Shown in pieces: positions 18,615-26,027 of a stretch of DNA of 39,148 nucleotides. Below the pieces are notes generated by a model. It had not been told where the DNA came from. It did no database searches and saw only the letters and a program-made list of their open reading frames with translations. The DNA lies in assembly GCA_030596395.1 (NCBI GenBank), contig JAUVKF010000026.1, positions 1 through 39,148 of the forward strand, given 5' to 3'. The position numbers and the translations under genes are program-made. The DNA is from Chlorobiota bacterium (GTDB lineage Bacteria > Bacteroidota > Bacteroidia > Bacteroidales > F082). Within the stretch, counting starts at the first letter, position 1. Each line of letters opens with the position of its first letter.

Positions 18615-19703
18615 TTACCCTTTCCAAAACGGTGGTCTCTGTACAACAGCCTTCGCCAATTTATTCCTCACCTTAATAAAAATCTCAGAACCATCCTTCC
18701 AGTAAGGTTTGTCAATATAAGCCATGCCTATTCCCTTTTTCAGCATGGGCGACATGGTTCCTGAGGTTACTTCACCAATCAAATGACCACTACCATCGCA
18801 AACATCATAATGCTGGCGTGGTATAGCGCGGTCTTCCATAATAAAACCCTTTAACCTTCGGGGAACACCATTCTCTTTTTGGCTTAAAAATAAATCACGG
18901 TCAATAAAATCATTACCATCAACAAATTTGGTAATCCAGCCCAGGCCGGCAGCTACAGGTGAAGTCGTATCATCAATATCATTTCCATAAAGGCAAAAAC
19001 CCGATTCAAGTCTTAAGGTATCGCGTGCACCAAGTCCAATAGGTTTAATACCATACCTCTCCCCTGCTTCCAGCACATCCAGGTAAATCTGCTCAGCTTC
19101 AGCGTTACTCATATAAATTTCGCAACCTCCCGAACCGGTATAACCTGTTGTTGACAAGATCACCTCACCGATACCCGCAAATTCCAGCACCTTAAATGTA
19201 TAATAATCCATATCCTCAATGGACTCATTCGTAAGCTTTTGCATGGCTTTAAGTGCGAACGGACCCTGGATAGCAAGCTGAGAGATATTATCGGAATCGT
19301 TTGTTAATTGTGCACCAAATGTATTTTGTTCATTAATATAAGCCCAGTCTTTATCAATGTTAGCCGCATTAACTACCAACAAATATTTTTCTTCACTAAA
19401 GCGGTAACAGAGGAAGTCATCAACGATGCCACCTTTTCCATTGGGGAAACAACTGTACTGTACTTTTCCGTCAACAAGCGCAGCTACATCATTGGTTGAC
19501 ACTTTTTGAACCAGGTCGAAAGCCTTTCGCCCTTCTACCCAGAATTCGCCCATATGCGAAACATCAAACACACCTAATTTGGTTCTTACAGTTTCATGTT
19601 CGCTATTGATCCCCTCAAATTGAACGGGCATATCAAAACCCACAAATTCAACCATTTTACCACCCATTTCACGGTGTAATCTGTTCAGTGCAGTTTTCTT
19701 CAT
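18615..19703 (-). CDS. gcvT: aminomethyltransferase, glycine cleavage T protein
   Basis: 362 aa, normal length. It transfers the aminomethyl carbon from lipoylated H protein to tetrahydrofolate, giving methylene-THF and ammonia. Family marks: VGFDMPVQFEGINSEHETVR at the N-terminus, the catalytic Asp in FDVSHMGEFWVEG, QLAIQGP, STTGYTGSGGCEIYM and GLGARDTLRLESGFCLYGND (tetrahydrofolate-binding half), then the C-terminal barrel with VTSGTMSPMLKKGIGMAYI. It is transcribed alone from a box at 19727-19734, away from gcvP at 34755. No glycine-riboswitch-like leader is seen in the 25 bases between box and start. Confidence 0.96.
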   Translation of the reverse strand: MKKTALNRLHREMGGKMVEFVGFDMPVQFEGINSEHETVRTKLGVFDVSHMGEFWVEGRKAFDLVQKVSTNDVAALVDGKVQYSCFPNGKGGIVDDFLCYRFSEEKYLLVVNAANIDKDWAYINEQNTFGAQLTNDSDNISQLAIQGPFALKAMQKLTNESIEDMDYYTFKVLEFAGIGEVILSTTGYTGSGGCEIYMSNAEAEQIYLDVLEAGERYGIKPIGLGARDTLRLESGFCLYGNDIDDTTSPVAAGLGWITKFVDGNDFIDRDLFLSQKENGVPRRLKGFIMEDRAIPRQHYDVCDGSGHLIGEVTSGTMSPMLKKGIGMAYIDKPYWKDGSEIFIKVRNKLAKAVVQRPPFWKG

Positions 19704-19726
19704 TTACCTTTTTTAAAACGTTTGCG

Positions 19727-19734
19727 CAAAGGTA
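19727..19734 (-). promoter_or_regulatory. -7 promoter box for gcvT
   Basis: TACCTTTG on the minus strand, exact TAnnTTTG match, with TTTG about 24 bases further upstream (19762-19759). Confidence 0.6.
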
Positions 19735-19778
19735 ATAATTCAAGTAATCAATTCAATTCAAAATATTTTTCAACTGTC

Positions 19779-19808
19779 ATCCTGATCCGCCAGCCGGCGG
19801 AGAAGGAT
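19779..19808. repeat. REP-like nested palindrome
   Basis: ATCCT-GA-TCCGCC-AGCC then GGCGGA-GA-AGGAT: two paired stems separated by a symmetric GA/GA internal loop, a well-formed 30-base hairpin that is far more GC-rich than its surroundings. It resembles the ATCCTGAT...AGGAT repeats found in many Bacteroidetes spacers. Confidence 0.65.
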
Positions 19809-19907
19809 CTTTATAAAACCAAATCAAAGAATGCTTTTTCAAATTGTATTAATAAAGTTCTCCCTAAACAAGATTCTTCACTTCACTACGTTGCATTACC
19901 CCCCACT

Positions 19908-19929
19908 GGTCTAAGCGGACGCTTAGACC
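19908..19929. repeat. perfect 10-bp-arm palindrome
   Basis: GGTCTAAGCG-GA-CGCTTAGACC. Its core AAGCGGAxGCTT recurs 36 bases later in the palindrome at 19950-19969. Candidate protein-binding site or RNA hairpin. Confidence 0.7.
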
Positions 19930-19949
19930 GTATATTACAAATATTACCG

Positions 19950-19969
19950 TTCCAAGCGGATGCTTGAAA
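19950..19969. repeat. imperfect palindrome related to the one at 19908
   Basis: TT-C-CAAGC-GGAT-GCTTG-A-AA; arms CAAGC/GCTTG plus outer TT/AA. It shares the AAGCGGAxGCTT core with the neighbouring palindrome and ends 26 bases before the promoter box at 19995. Confidence 0.6.
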
Positions 19970-19994
19970 CAATAATGGGTAATGGTAATATTTA

Positions 19995-20002
19995 TAGTTT
20001 TG
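19995..20002 (+). promoter_or_regulatory. -7 promoter box for the GATase1-like gene
   Basis: TAGTTTTG, exact TAnnTTTG match, 27-34 bases before the ATG at 20029. Confidence 0.5.
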
Positions 20003-20028
20003 CACCGTTTACTTTCTGACGCGCTAAA

Positions 20029-21300
20029 ATGATTCAAAAATTAAAATATCTCCTTCTAATTTTCATTGCTGTAATCCAATTGCAAACAAATGCAGCATCG
20101 CTCTTAATCCCAATGGATAAAACCCAATCGAACCATCTGAAATCGTATGGTTTGGCATTCTGGGTATTGCAACAGGGTGTTGAGATAGATTGGTTATTAA
20201 ACTACCGGGGCGGCAGTTACCTGATACCCTATCATGAAGTCATTGAAAACGAATGTGTGGTCAGGAATATAAAATATGAAGTAATCAGCGATGTTCAGGC
20301 ATCCTCTATCAAACAGCAAATAGCCGAACCCGATGTAAACATGGAAGTGATGCAATTGCACAAGGTTCCCAAAATCGCGGTTTACTCGCCTAAAAACAAG
20401 CAACCCTGGGATGATGCCGTTACACTTGCATTGACTTATGCCGAAATTCCATACGATATTGTTTATGATGAAGAAGTGATAAGTGGTTTGTTACCAACCT
20501 ACGACTGGCTCCACCTGCACCACGAAGATTTTACCGGTCAGTATGGTAAATTCTGGGCTGCATACCGGGCCTTTCCCTGGTACCAGGAAGACGTCAGATT
20601 ATCGGAAGAAATGGCAAGCAAGCTTGGATTCGACAAAGTATCGGATTTGAAACTGGCAGTGGCAAAAAAAATACAGGAATTTGTGCTTGGCGGCGGTTAT
20701 CTTTTTGCCATGTGCTCAGCTGCCGACAGTTACGATGTGGCCATGGCAGCCGATCATATTGATATTTGCGATGTGATGTTTGATGGCGACCCGATGGATC
20801 CGGCAGCACAAAGCAAACTCAATTATAATAACTGTGTGGCCTTTCGTGATTTTACGCTTGTGACCAACCCGGCTGAATATGAAATATCTAACATAGATGT
20901 TACACGTAGCCGTCCGAGAAGCCTCAATCAGTCGAACGATTATTTCAGTTTATTTGATTTTTCAGCAAAATGGGATCATATCCCAACCATGCTCACCCAG
21001 AATCATGAAAAGATTGTCAAAGGATTTATGGGTCAGACCACAGCTTTCAATAAAAACCTGATAAAACCCAATGTGTTGATACTTGGAGAAAACAAGGCGG
21101 CCAACGAAGCCCGCCTCATCCATGGTGAGTATGGCAAAGGTTTCTGGACATTTTATGGCGGTCATGACCCCGAAGACTACCAGCACCGCATCGGTGATCC
21201 GAAAACCGATTTGAATTTGTATCCCAACTCCCCGGGATACCGGCTAATTCTTAATAATATTCTGTTTCCGGCTGCGAAGAAAAAGGAGAGGAAAACTTAA
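20029..21300 (+). CDS. secreted GATase1-like protein of unknown function (often mislabelled asparagine synthetase B)
   Basis: 423 aa. A signal peptide ends at about residue 22 (IQLQTNA). From residue 115 the pattern is that of a class I glutamine amidotransferase-like alpha/beta fold: KIAVYSPKNKQPWDDAVTLA, then YDWLHLHHEDFTGQYGKF, then a glycine-rich strand-elbow GGGYLFAMCSAADSYDVAMA with Cys229 in the position of a nucleophile elbow, and late GKGFWTFYGGHDPEDYQHR. Relatives in Bacteroidetes databases are often called asparagine synthetase B, but no ATP-pyrophosphatase P-loop (SGGxDS) is present, so that name should not be used. The substrate is unknown; location is periplasm or surface. The next gene starts 31 bases downstream. 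Confidence 0.75.
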   Translation: MIQKLKYLLLIFIAVIQLQTNAASLLIPMDKTQSNHLKSYGLAFWVLQQGVEIDWLLNYRGGSYLIPYHEVIENECVVRNIKYEVISDVQASSIKQQIAEPDVNMEVMQLHKVPKIAVYSPKNKQPWDDAVTLALTYAEIPYDIVYDEEVISGLLPTYDWLHLHHEDFTGQYGKFWAAYRAFPWYQEDVRLSEEMASKLGFDKVSDLKLAVAKKIQEFVLGGGYLFAMCSAADSYDVAMAADHIDICDVMFDGDPMDPAAQSKLNYNNCVAFRDFTLVTNPAEYEISNIDVTRSRPRSLNQSNDYFSLFDFSAKWDHIPTMLTQNHEKIVKGFMGQTTAFNKNLIKPNVLILGENKAANEARLIHGEYGKGFWTFYGGHDPEDYQHRIGDPKTDLNLYPNSPGYRLILNNILFPAAKKKERKT

Positions 21301-21318
21301 AAGGCAAATAATTAGAAA

Positions 21319-21326
21319 TATCTTTG
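21319..21326 (+). promoter_or_regulatory. -7 promoter box abutting the PNPOx-like gene
   Basis: TATCTTTG, exact match, only 5 bases before the ATG at 21332. If used, the mRNA would be leaderless or nearly so; read-through from the gene upstream is the alternative. Confidence 0.35.
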
Positions 21327-21331
21327 TAAAT

Positions 21332-21856
21332 ATGCAAAAGGTAATCCTGTTAACAATTCTGATCTTTTTCTTTATCCCCGGTTTTTCACAATCTGATCAG
21401 CCCAAAGGACCGGAATATGAAAGGCTAACAACAATAGCCTCTGACATGATGACCGAAACCGGTTTATGTGCTTTGATCACTTATGATTCCACTAGTAAAA
21501 CAAATGTCCGTACTATGCAACCCTTTCCACCAGAGGAAGACCTCACAGTTTGGTTTGGCACAAACGCACTTAGCCGTAAAGTGCAGGATATCAAACACAA
21601 CCCGGAAGTTGTACTTTATTATGCTTCGGCTGACGCCTCTGGCTCTGTTGTACTTTATGGTAATGCTCAGTTGGTTAATGACAAAGAGCTGAAACAGAAA
21701 TACTGGATTGAAAGCTGGGAGGATTTCTACGAAAAAGACAGGTCAAATTATTTATTGATTAAAGTTGTTCCGGAATCAATGGAAATATTAAGTACAAAGC
21801 ATGGCCTATCAGGTGATACCATCACATGGAAGGTTCCTTCGATAGATATTAAATAA
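21332..21856 (+). CDS. secreted pyridoxamine-5'-phosphate-oxidase-like (FMN split-barrel) protein
   Basis: 174 aa. A signal peptide ends near residue 20 (IFFFIPGFSQ), unusual for a fold that is mostly cytoplasmic. The body fits the general stress protein 26 type of split barrel: LCALITYDSTSKTNVRTMQP, DLTVWFGTNALSRKVQDIK, PEVVLYYASADASGSVVLYG and KQKYWIESWEDFY, in the order expected for an FMN or F420 binding barrel. Substrate and cofactor are unknown. It follows the GATase1-like gene by 31 bases and shares with it export to the periplasm, so the two may act together (inference). Confidence 0.82.
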   Translation: MQKVILLTILIFFFIPGFSQSDQPKGPEYERLTTIASDMMTETGLCALITYDSTSKTNVRTMQPFPPEEDLTVWFGTNALSRKVQDIKHNPEVVLYYASADASGSVVLYGNAQLVNDKELKQKYWIESWEDFYEKDRSNYLLIKVVPESMEILSTKHGLSGDTITWKVPSIDIK

Positions 21857-21989
21857 TATTTGTTGCTGCTCAACCCTTTTCTTTTTTCGAGTACCTGATG
21901 GTAAATTTTACTTGTTAACATTTTGTTAAACTACCCGATTATTTAACAATCCAAATTATTTTCCTATACATTCGCCTGATTGATACTTA

Positions 21990-22078
21990 CTACTAAGTAG
22001 ATTAATTTACTGGTTAACCAAAACCAAATTACAAATTCGAATAAAGTTATCAGAAGTCTTCTTCAGCTTACTAAGCTG
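21990..22078. promoter_or_regulatory. cluster of four short palindromes upstream of the FAD oxidase gene
   Basis: CTACT-A-AGTAG (21990-22000), TGGTTAACCA (22011-22020), AGAAG-T-CTTCT (22052-22062) and CAGCTTA-C-TAAGCTG (22064-22078). The first two have centres about 20 bases apart, close to two helical turns, as for paired operator sites. No exact TAnnTTTG box is seen in the 267-base spacer. Confidence 0.4.
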
Positions 22079-22123
22079 TTGGTATTCTGTAATTAAAAAA
22101 ATTTAAACACAGTAATAAATAAT

Positions 22124-23518
22124 ATGATGAGTAATGTAACAATTAAGGATTCAGTAATTGAAGAATTCAAAAACCAATTAAGGGGTGAACTTATACTTCC
22201 CCAGGATGCTAACTATGATGATACACGGGCCGTTTATAATGGCATGATCGATAAGCGCCCGGCAATGACGGCAAAATGTACCGATGTTACTGATGTGGTT
22301 ATAGCAGTCAATTTCGGCCGGGAAAACAAAATGCTTGTTTCGGTTCGTGGCGGAGGACACAACGCAGGTGGCCTGGGAATATGTGACGATGGCCTGGTAA
22401 TTGACCTGTCAAATATCAGGTATACACATGTTGATGAAAAATCAAAAACCATTCGGGTTGGTGCCGGATGCCAGTGGGGTGACGTTGACCATGCCGGTCA
22501 TGCATTCGGACTCACAGTTCCGGCCGGAATTATCTCTACCACAGGTGTTGCAGGACTAACTCTTGGCGGAGGCCTTGGTTATTTAACACCAAAATACGGC
22601 TTAACAATCGACAACCTGCTTGCTGCCGACATGGTTCTGGCTGACGGAAGTATAGTTACTGCAAGTGCCGAAGAAAATGAAGACCTGTTTTGGGCGATTC
22701 GTGGTGGAGGTGGAAACTTTGGAATCGTAACCTCTTTCCTATTTAATGTAAATCCTGTTCATACCATCATCGGGGGTCCAACACTCTGGGATATTGAACA
22801 TACTGAACGGATTTTAAAATGGTACCGGGATTTTATTGTTAAAGCACCGAAGGACCTTTATGGATTTTTTGCACTGTTAACCGTACCCGGACCGCCATTC
22901 CCCGATGAGCTTCACGGCAGGAAAATGTGTGGTGTAATATGGAATTATACGGGAGACCCTGAAAAATTTGATGAACTTTTTAAACCCGTTCGTGATCTTG
23001 AACCTACATTCGATTTTGTCGGGCCAATGCCTTTTCCCGCACTTAACAGTATGTTCGATATGTATTATCCCTCGGGACTGCAATGGTATTGGCGGGCCGA
23101 TTTTATCAATGAGATCCCGGATGAGGCAGTTACAGAGCACGTCAAATTCGGTGAAGCACTCCCTACCCCACATTCAACAATGCACCTCTACCCTATTTTT
23201 GGCAAAGCTCATGATGTTGGAGATAATGATACACCCTGGGCCTACAGAGATGCAAACTGGTCACAGGTAATTGTTGGTGTTGATCCTGATCCGGCAAATA
23301 AAGAAAAGATCACAAAATGGACAAAAGACTATTACGATGCTATACATCCACACTCAGCAGGAGGTGCTTATGTGAATTTTATGATGGATGAAGGTCAGGA
23401 CAGGGTCAAGGCAAGTTATGGATCCAATTTTTGTCGTCTGGTTGAAATAAAGAAAAAGTATGATCCCAATAACTATTTCAGGGTGAACCAGAACATCAGC
23501 CCAAATGGGAGTGATTAA
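22124..23518 (+). CDS. berberine-bridge-type FAD-linked oxidoreductase
   Basis: 464 aa, no signal peptide. The PCMH/FAD_binding_4 domain covers residues 45-215: SVRGGGHNAGG (His79 is the expected 8-alpha-histidyl FAD attachment), then AGIISTTGVAGLTLGGGLGYL and FWAIRGGGGNFGIVTSF. The second, cysteine-type FAD link of bicovalent members is missing (no Cys in the TTGVAG stretch), so a single covalent bond is expected. The C-terminus has the BBE segment FCRLVEIKKKYDPNNYFRVNQNI. Such enzymes oxidise sugars or secondary metabolites with oxygen; the substrate here is not readable. ATG at 22124 is followed directly by a second ATG. It overlaps the next gene by 14 bases. Confidence 0.9.
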   Translation: MMSNVTIKDSVIEEFKNQLRGELILPQDANYDDTRAVYNGMIDKRPAMTAKCTDVTDVVIAVNFGRENKMLVSVRGGGHNAGGLGICDDGLVIDLSNIRYTHVDEKSKTIRVGAGCQWGDVDHAGHAFGLTVPAGIISTTGVAGLTLGGGLGYLTPKYGLTIDNLLAADMVLADGSIVTASAEENEDLFWAIRGGGGNFGIVTSFLFNVNPVHTIIGGPTLWDIEHTERILKWYRDFIVKAPKDLYGFFALLTVPGPPFPDELHGRKMCGVIWNYTGDPEKFDELFKPVRDLEPTFDFVGPMPFPALNSMFDMYYPSGLQWYWRADFINEIPDEAVTEHVKFGEALPTPHSTMHLYPIFGKAHDVGDNDTPWAYRDANWSQVIVGVDPDPANKEKITKWTKDYYDAIHPHSAGGAYVNFMMDEGQDRVKASYGSNFCRLVEIKKKYDPNNYFRVNQNISPNGSD

Positions 23519-23831
23519 GCTTATTGATTTATTAAATAAATATCATCATGCCAACATTAAAACACTAATGTACCACAAAGTCGAAGATTTTGAAAAATGG
23601 AAAAAAGCCTTTGAACAATTTTTTCATTTCCGAAAATCTTCAGGAGAGCGCAGCTTTTCATTAGGAACTCTTCACAACCAGCCAAATACAGCTTATGTAA
23701 TTAATGAATGGGAATCACCTGAAGTTTTTCAAAAATTTGTTAACTCGCCTGATTTAGCAAATGCAATGAAATCTGCAGGCGTTGTCGAGAAACCTCATTT
23801 GTTGATCCTTCAGGAAGTTGAAAATGGTTAG
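23505..23831 (+). CDS. small ferredoxin-fold protein resembling antibiotic-biosynthesis-monooxygenase family
   Basis: 108 aa as read from 23505; the conserved part starts at TLMYHKVEDFEKWKKAFEQF and runs through NEWESPEVFQKFVNS to PHLLILQE, a dimeric alpha-beta-barrel pattern as in ABM-like or small cyclase-like proteins. Assignment is by general shape, not a firm family hit. The first 20 residues read like spacer sequence. A frame-shifted ATG at 23548 would give the natural-looking start MPTLKTLMYHKV if one A were added to the run at 23558-23561, so the 5' end may carry a one-base deletion; the next in-frame ATG is at 23568. It overlaps the FAD oxidase gene by 14 bases and is probably cotranscribed. 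Confidence 0.65.
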   Translation: MGVIKLIDLLNKYHHANIKTLMYHKVEDFEKWKKAFEQFFHFRKSSGERSFSLGTLHNQPNTAYVINEWESPEVFQKFVNSPDLANAMKSAGVVEKPHLLILQEVENG

Positions 23832-23867
23832 GGTGTTTAATTGAATTACTAACGCACAAACAATTTC

Positions 23868-23900
23868 AACCCGCCAAAGCTGAAGCCCATTCAGCGGGTT
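23868..23900 (+). terminator. hairpin after the ABM-like gene
   Basis: AACCC-(GCCAAA)-GCTGAA-GCCCA-TTCAGC-GGGTT: an inner perfect 6-bp stem and an outer 5-bp stem with a one-sided bulge, 37 bases after the stop codon. No T-run follows, so factor-independent termination is uncertain. Confidence 0.4.
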
Positions 23901-23988
23901 CTATACACACCCGCTTCAGCAGTCCACGCCAAAAGATCAATTATTGTGTACATCTATCCACGCACAAGGCAACAAGCTATTTTTCTTA

Positions 23989-23996
23989 TAAATTTG
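23989..23996 (+). promoter_or_regulatory. -7 promoter box for the GH53 gene
   Basis: TAAATTTG, exact TAnnTTTG match, 23-30 bases before the ATG at 24019. Confidence 0.55.
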
Positions 23997-24018
23997 TGCT
24001 TTACCTAATATGTAAAAT

Positions 24019-25404
24019 ATGAAGCGTTTTCCCTTCTTTATTATCATCATTGTATTCGGTTCTATACTAAAAGTTACCCTTGCACAGCAAACAGGTTTCA
24101 TCAAAGGCGCTGACGGCTCAGTACTCGACAAGGTCGAGCAATCGGGCGGTTTATATTATGATGAAGGTGTACAAAAAGATGCACTCGAAATATTTAAAAA
24201 ATATGGATTCAATCTGATCCGTTTAAAAATCTGGCATACACCCTCTGACCAATACAATAGCCTTCCAAATGTATTGGCAATGGCTAAAAGAGTTCATGAG
24301 GCCGGATTGGATTTCATGCTGGATTTCCATTATTCCGATACATGGGCCGATCCCGGAAGCCAGGACAAACCTGCTGCTTGGGAGGATTTAACATTCGATA
24401 TACTTGCAGATAGCGTTTATACATACACCAAATATGTCATCTCCGCGCTAAAAGCACAAAACACACTACCCGGTTATGTACAGATTGGCAATGAAATCAG
24501 CTGTGGCATGTTGTGGAACGATGGTAAAATATGTGGTGAATATGCAACAGATGAACAGTGGGAAAAATTCGGCATACTTATTAAAAAAGGCATTCAAGGT
24601 GTGCAGGAAAATCTGGACGAAAAAGATGATATAAAAATTATTATTCATTTCGATAACGGGGCCAACAATGTAGGGTGTCAGTGGTTCTTCACCAATCTCA
24701 TGAAGGAAGATGTAGAATTTGATATCATAGGCCTCTCCTACTATCCCTGGTGGCACGGAACATTAACCGAACTGGAAGAAAACCTGGATGATCTTGCAAC
24801 ACGATACCAAAAAGATATTATCGTTGTAGAAGGCGGATATCCCTGGACGCTTGCATGGGGTGACAATACCAACAATATCATCGGAAGTAATGACCAACTC
24901 CATACTGGTTATCCGGCAACAGTGGAAGGACAAACGGAATTTTTGAAAGAAGTATTAAAGATTATCAAAAACACAACAGATGACAGGGGAAAAGGTTTTG
25001 TTTACTGGTCACCGGAATGGATTCCGGGACATCCGGGTTCGCCCTGGGAAAATTTGGCTTTGTTTGATTTTAAAGGGGAGGTATTGGAGTCAATTCTTGT
25101 TTTTAATGACAATGCTGATATTGATGAGAATAATCTCAACACAGGTCTGTTGCAAATTGATCCAAACCCATTCTTTGATTCTTTACAAATCAAATTTCAT
25201 CAAGCTGAAAAAGAACATGTCAAACTTTCGGTAAGCGATATTAAAGGTAATCTGATTGAGGTACTTGTTGACGAAATATTAACGACCGGTAATCAAATAA
25301 TAAGCTGGAATAAACCTGATTTGAATCCGGGAATTTATTTAATTACCATCAAACAAGGCAACAAGACACAGTCAACCAAAACGATCAAAGTAGAAAAAAG
25401 ATGA
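24019..25404 (+). CDS. GH53 arabinogalactan endo-beta-1,4-galactanase with T9SS sorting domain
   Basis: 461 aa. A signal peptide ends near residue 22 (GSILKVTLAQ). The GH53 TIM barrel covers residues 25-360: FIKGADGSVLDKVEQSGG, GFNLIRLKIWHTP, LDFMLDFHYSDTWADPGSQD. The acid/base Glu159 is in YVQIGNEISCG and the nucleophile Glu271 in IIVVEGGYPW, the positions expected in the family. Residues 378-461 are a type A T9SS tail (LLQIDPNPFFDSLQIKF ... NPGIYLITIKQG). It should cleave beta-1,4-galactan side chains of pectin outside the cell. No SusC/SusD pair or other glycosidase is next to it, so it is not part of a visible polysaccharide utilisation locus. Confidence 0.95.
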   Translation: MKRFPFFIIIIVFGSILKVTLAQQTGFIKGADGSVLDKVEQSGGLYYDEGVQKDALEIFKKYGFNLIRLKIWHTPSDQYNSLPNVLAMAKRVHEAGLDFMLDFHYSDTWADPGSQDKPAAWEDLTFDILADSVYTYTKYVISALKAQNTLPGYVQIGNEISCGMLWNDGKICGEYATDEQWEKFGILIKKGIQGVQENLDEKDDIKIIIHFDNGANNVGCQWFFTNLMKEDVEFDIIGLSYYPWWHGTLTELEENLDDLATRYQKDIIVVEGGYPWTLAWGDNTNNIIGSNDQLHTGYPATVEGQTEFLKEVLKIIKNTTDDRGKGFVYWSPEWIPGHPGSPWENLALFDFKGEVLESILVFNDNADIDENNLNTGLLQIDPNPFFDSLQIKFHQAEKEHVKLSVSDIKGNLIEVLVDEILTTGNQIISWNKPDLNPGIYLITIKQGNKTQSTKTIKVEKR

Positions 25405-25499
25405 TCGCAACATTAAAAAATAACTGTCATCTAATAAGTCAAGTACTCCTAAATCCAAACAGTTTCTTACTTAATAATATAGTTTAACAAGTTTGATAA

Positions 25500-26027
25500 A
25501 TGACCCGTCTCTTTATAGTTATTTCATTGATTATTTTAATTGTGCAGGTTCATTCGCAAGTTGCCACCGATACAGGGTATATTGTAAAAACAGGAGACCA
25601 TGCTCCTGAGGTATCATTAAGGTTAACTACCGGAGAAACAATTAATTTGAGCGAACTTGAAGGGCAAGTTGTTGTGTTGCAATTTACTGCCAGCTGGTGC
25701 TCTGTTTGCAGGAAAGAAATGCCCCATCTCGAAAAAGAAATCTGGCTACCCAATAAAGACAAAAATTTCATTTTAATTGGTGTTGATTACGATGAGTCTC
25801 TGGAAAAAGTGGTGGCATTTAAAGAGCAAATGAAAATCACCTATCCCATGGCACTTGATCCGGGTGCCGAAATATTTGCCCGGTTTGCGCACAAAAGAAG
25901 TGGTGTAACCCGAAATGTTGTTATTGATCAAAAAGGAAAGATCGTTTTTCTTACCAGACTTTTCGATAAAGAAGAATTTGATAAGATGAAATCAAAAATC
26001 GGAGAACTGCTAAATGAAGATTCTTAA
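25500..26027 (+). CDS. exported TlpA-like thioredoxin/redoxin
   Basis: 175 aa. A signal peptide ends near residue 20 (LIVQVHSQ). The AhpC/TSA-redoxin fold follows: GDHAPEVSLRLTTGETI, VVLQFTASWCSVCRKEMPHL with the CxxC pair Cys67/Cys70, FILIGVDYDESLEKVVAF with the resolvase-like insertion of TlpA proteins, and GVTRNVVIDQKGKIVF carrying the cis-Pro-equivalent region. Likely a periplasmic thiol reductant or thiol-disulfide exchanger. Its stop codon overlaps the stop of the converging lipoprotein gene: the four bases TTAA at 26024-26027 serve both. Confidence 0.9.
   Translation: MTRLFIVISLIILIVQVHSQVATDTGYIVKTGDHAPEVSLRLTTGETINLSELEGQVVVLQFTASWCSVCRKEMPHLEKEIWLPNKDKNFILIGVDYDESLEKVVAFKEQMKITYPMALDPGAEIFARFAHKRSGVTRNVVIDQKGKIVFLTRLFDKEEFDKMKSKIGELLNEDS

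Larger units (their letters stand above)
19704..20028. other. 325-bp divergent spacer with compound hairpins, no gene
   Basis: It holds the promoter boxes of gcvT and of the GATase1-like gene and, between them, three palindromic repeats (19779-19808, 19908-19929, 19950-19969). An 81-codon plus-strand frame runs through the repeats but has no recognisable family, and repeat sequence explains it. Confidence 0.6.

Noticed and set aside
19722-19967. 81-codon plus-strand frame in the gcvT spacer
   Set aside because: It runs through three palindromic repeats and has no protein-like features.
20029-21300. Asparagine synthetase B annotation for the 423-aa protein
   Set aside because: No Cys2 glutaminase start and no SGGxDS pyrophosphatase loop; the fold pattern is GATase1-like with a signal peptide.
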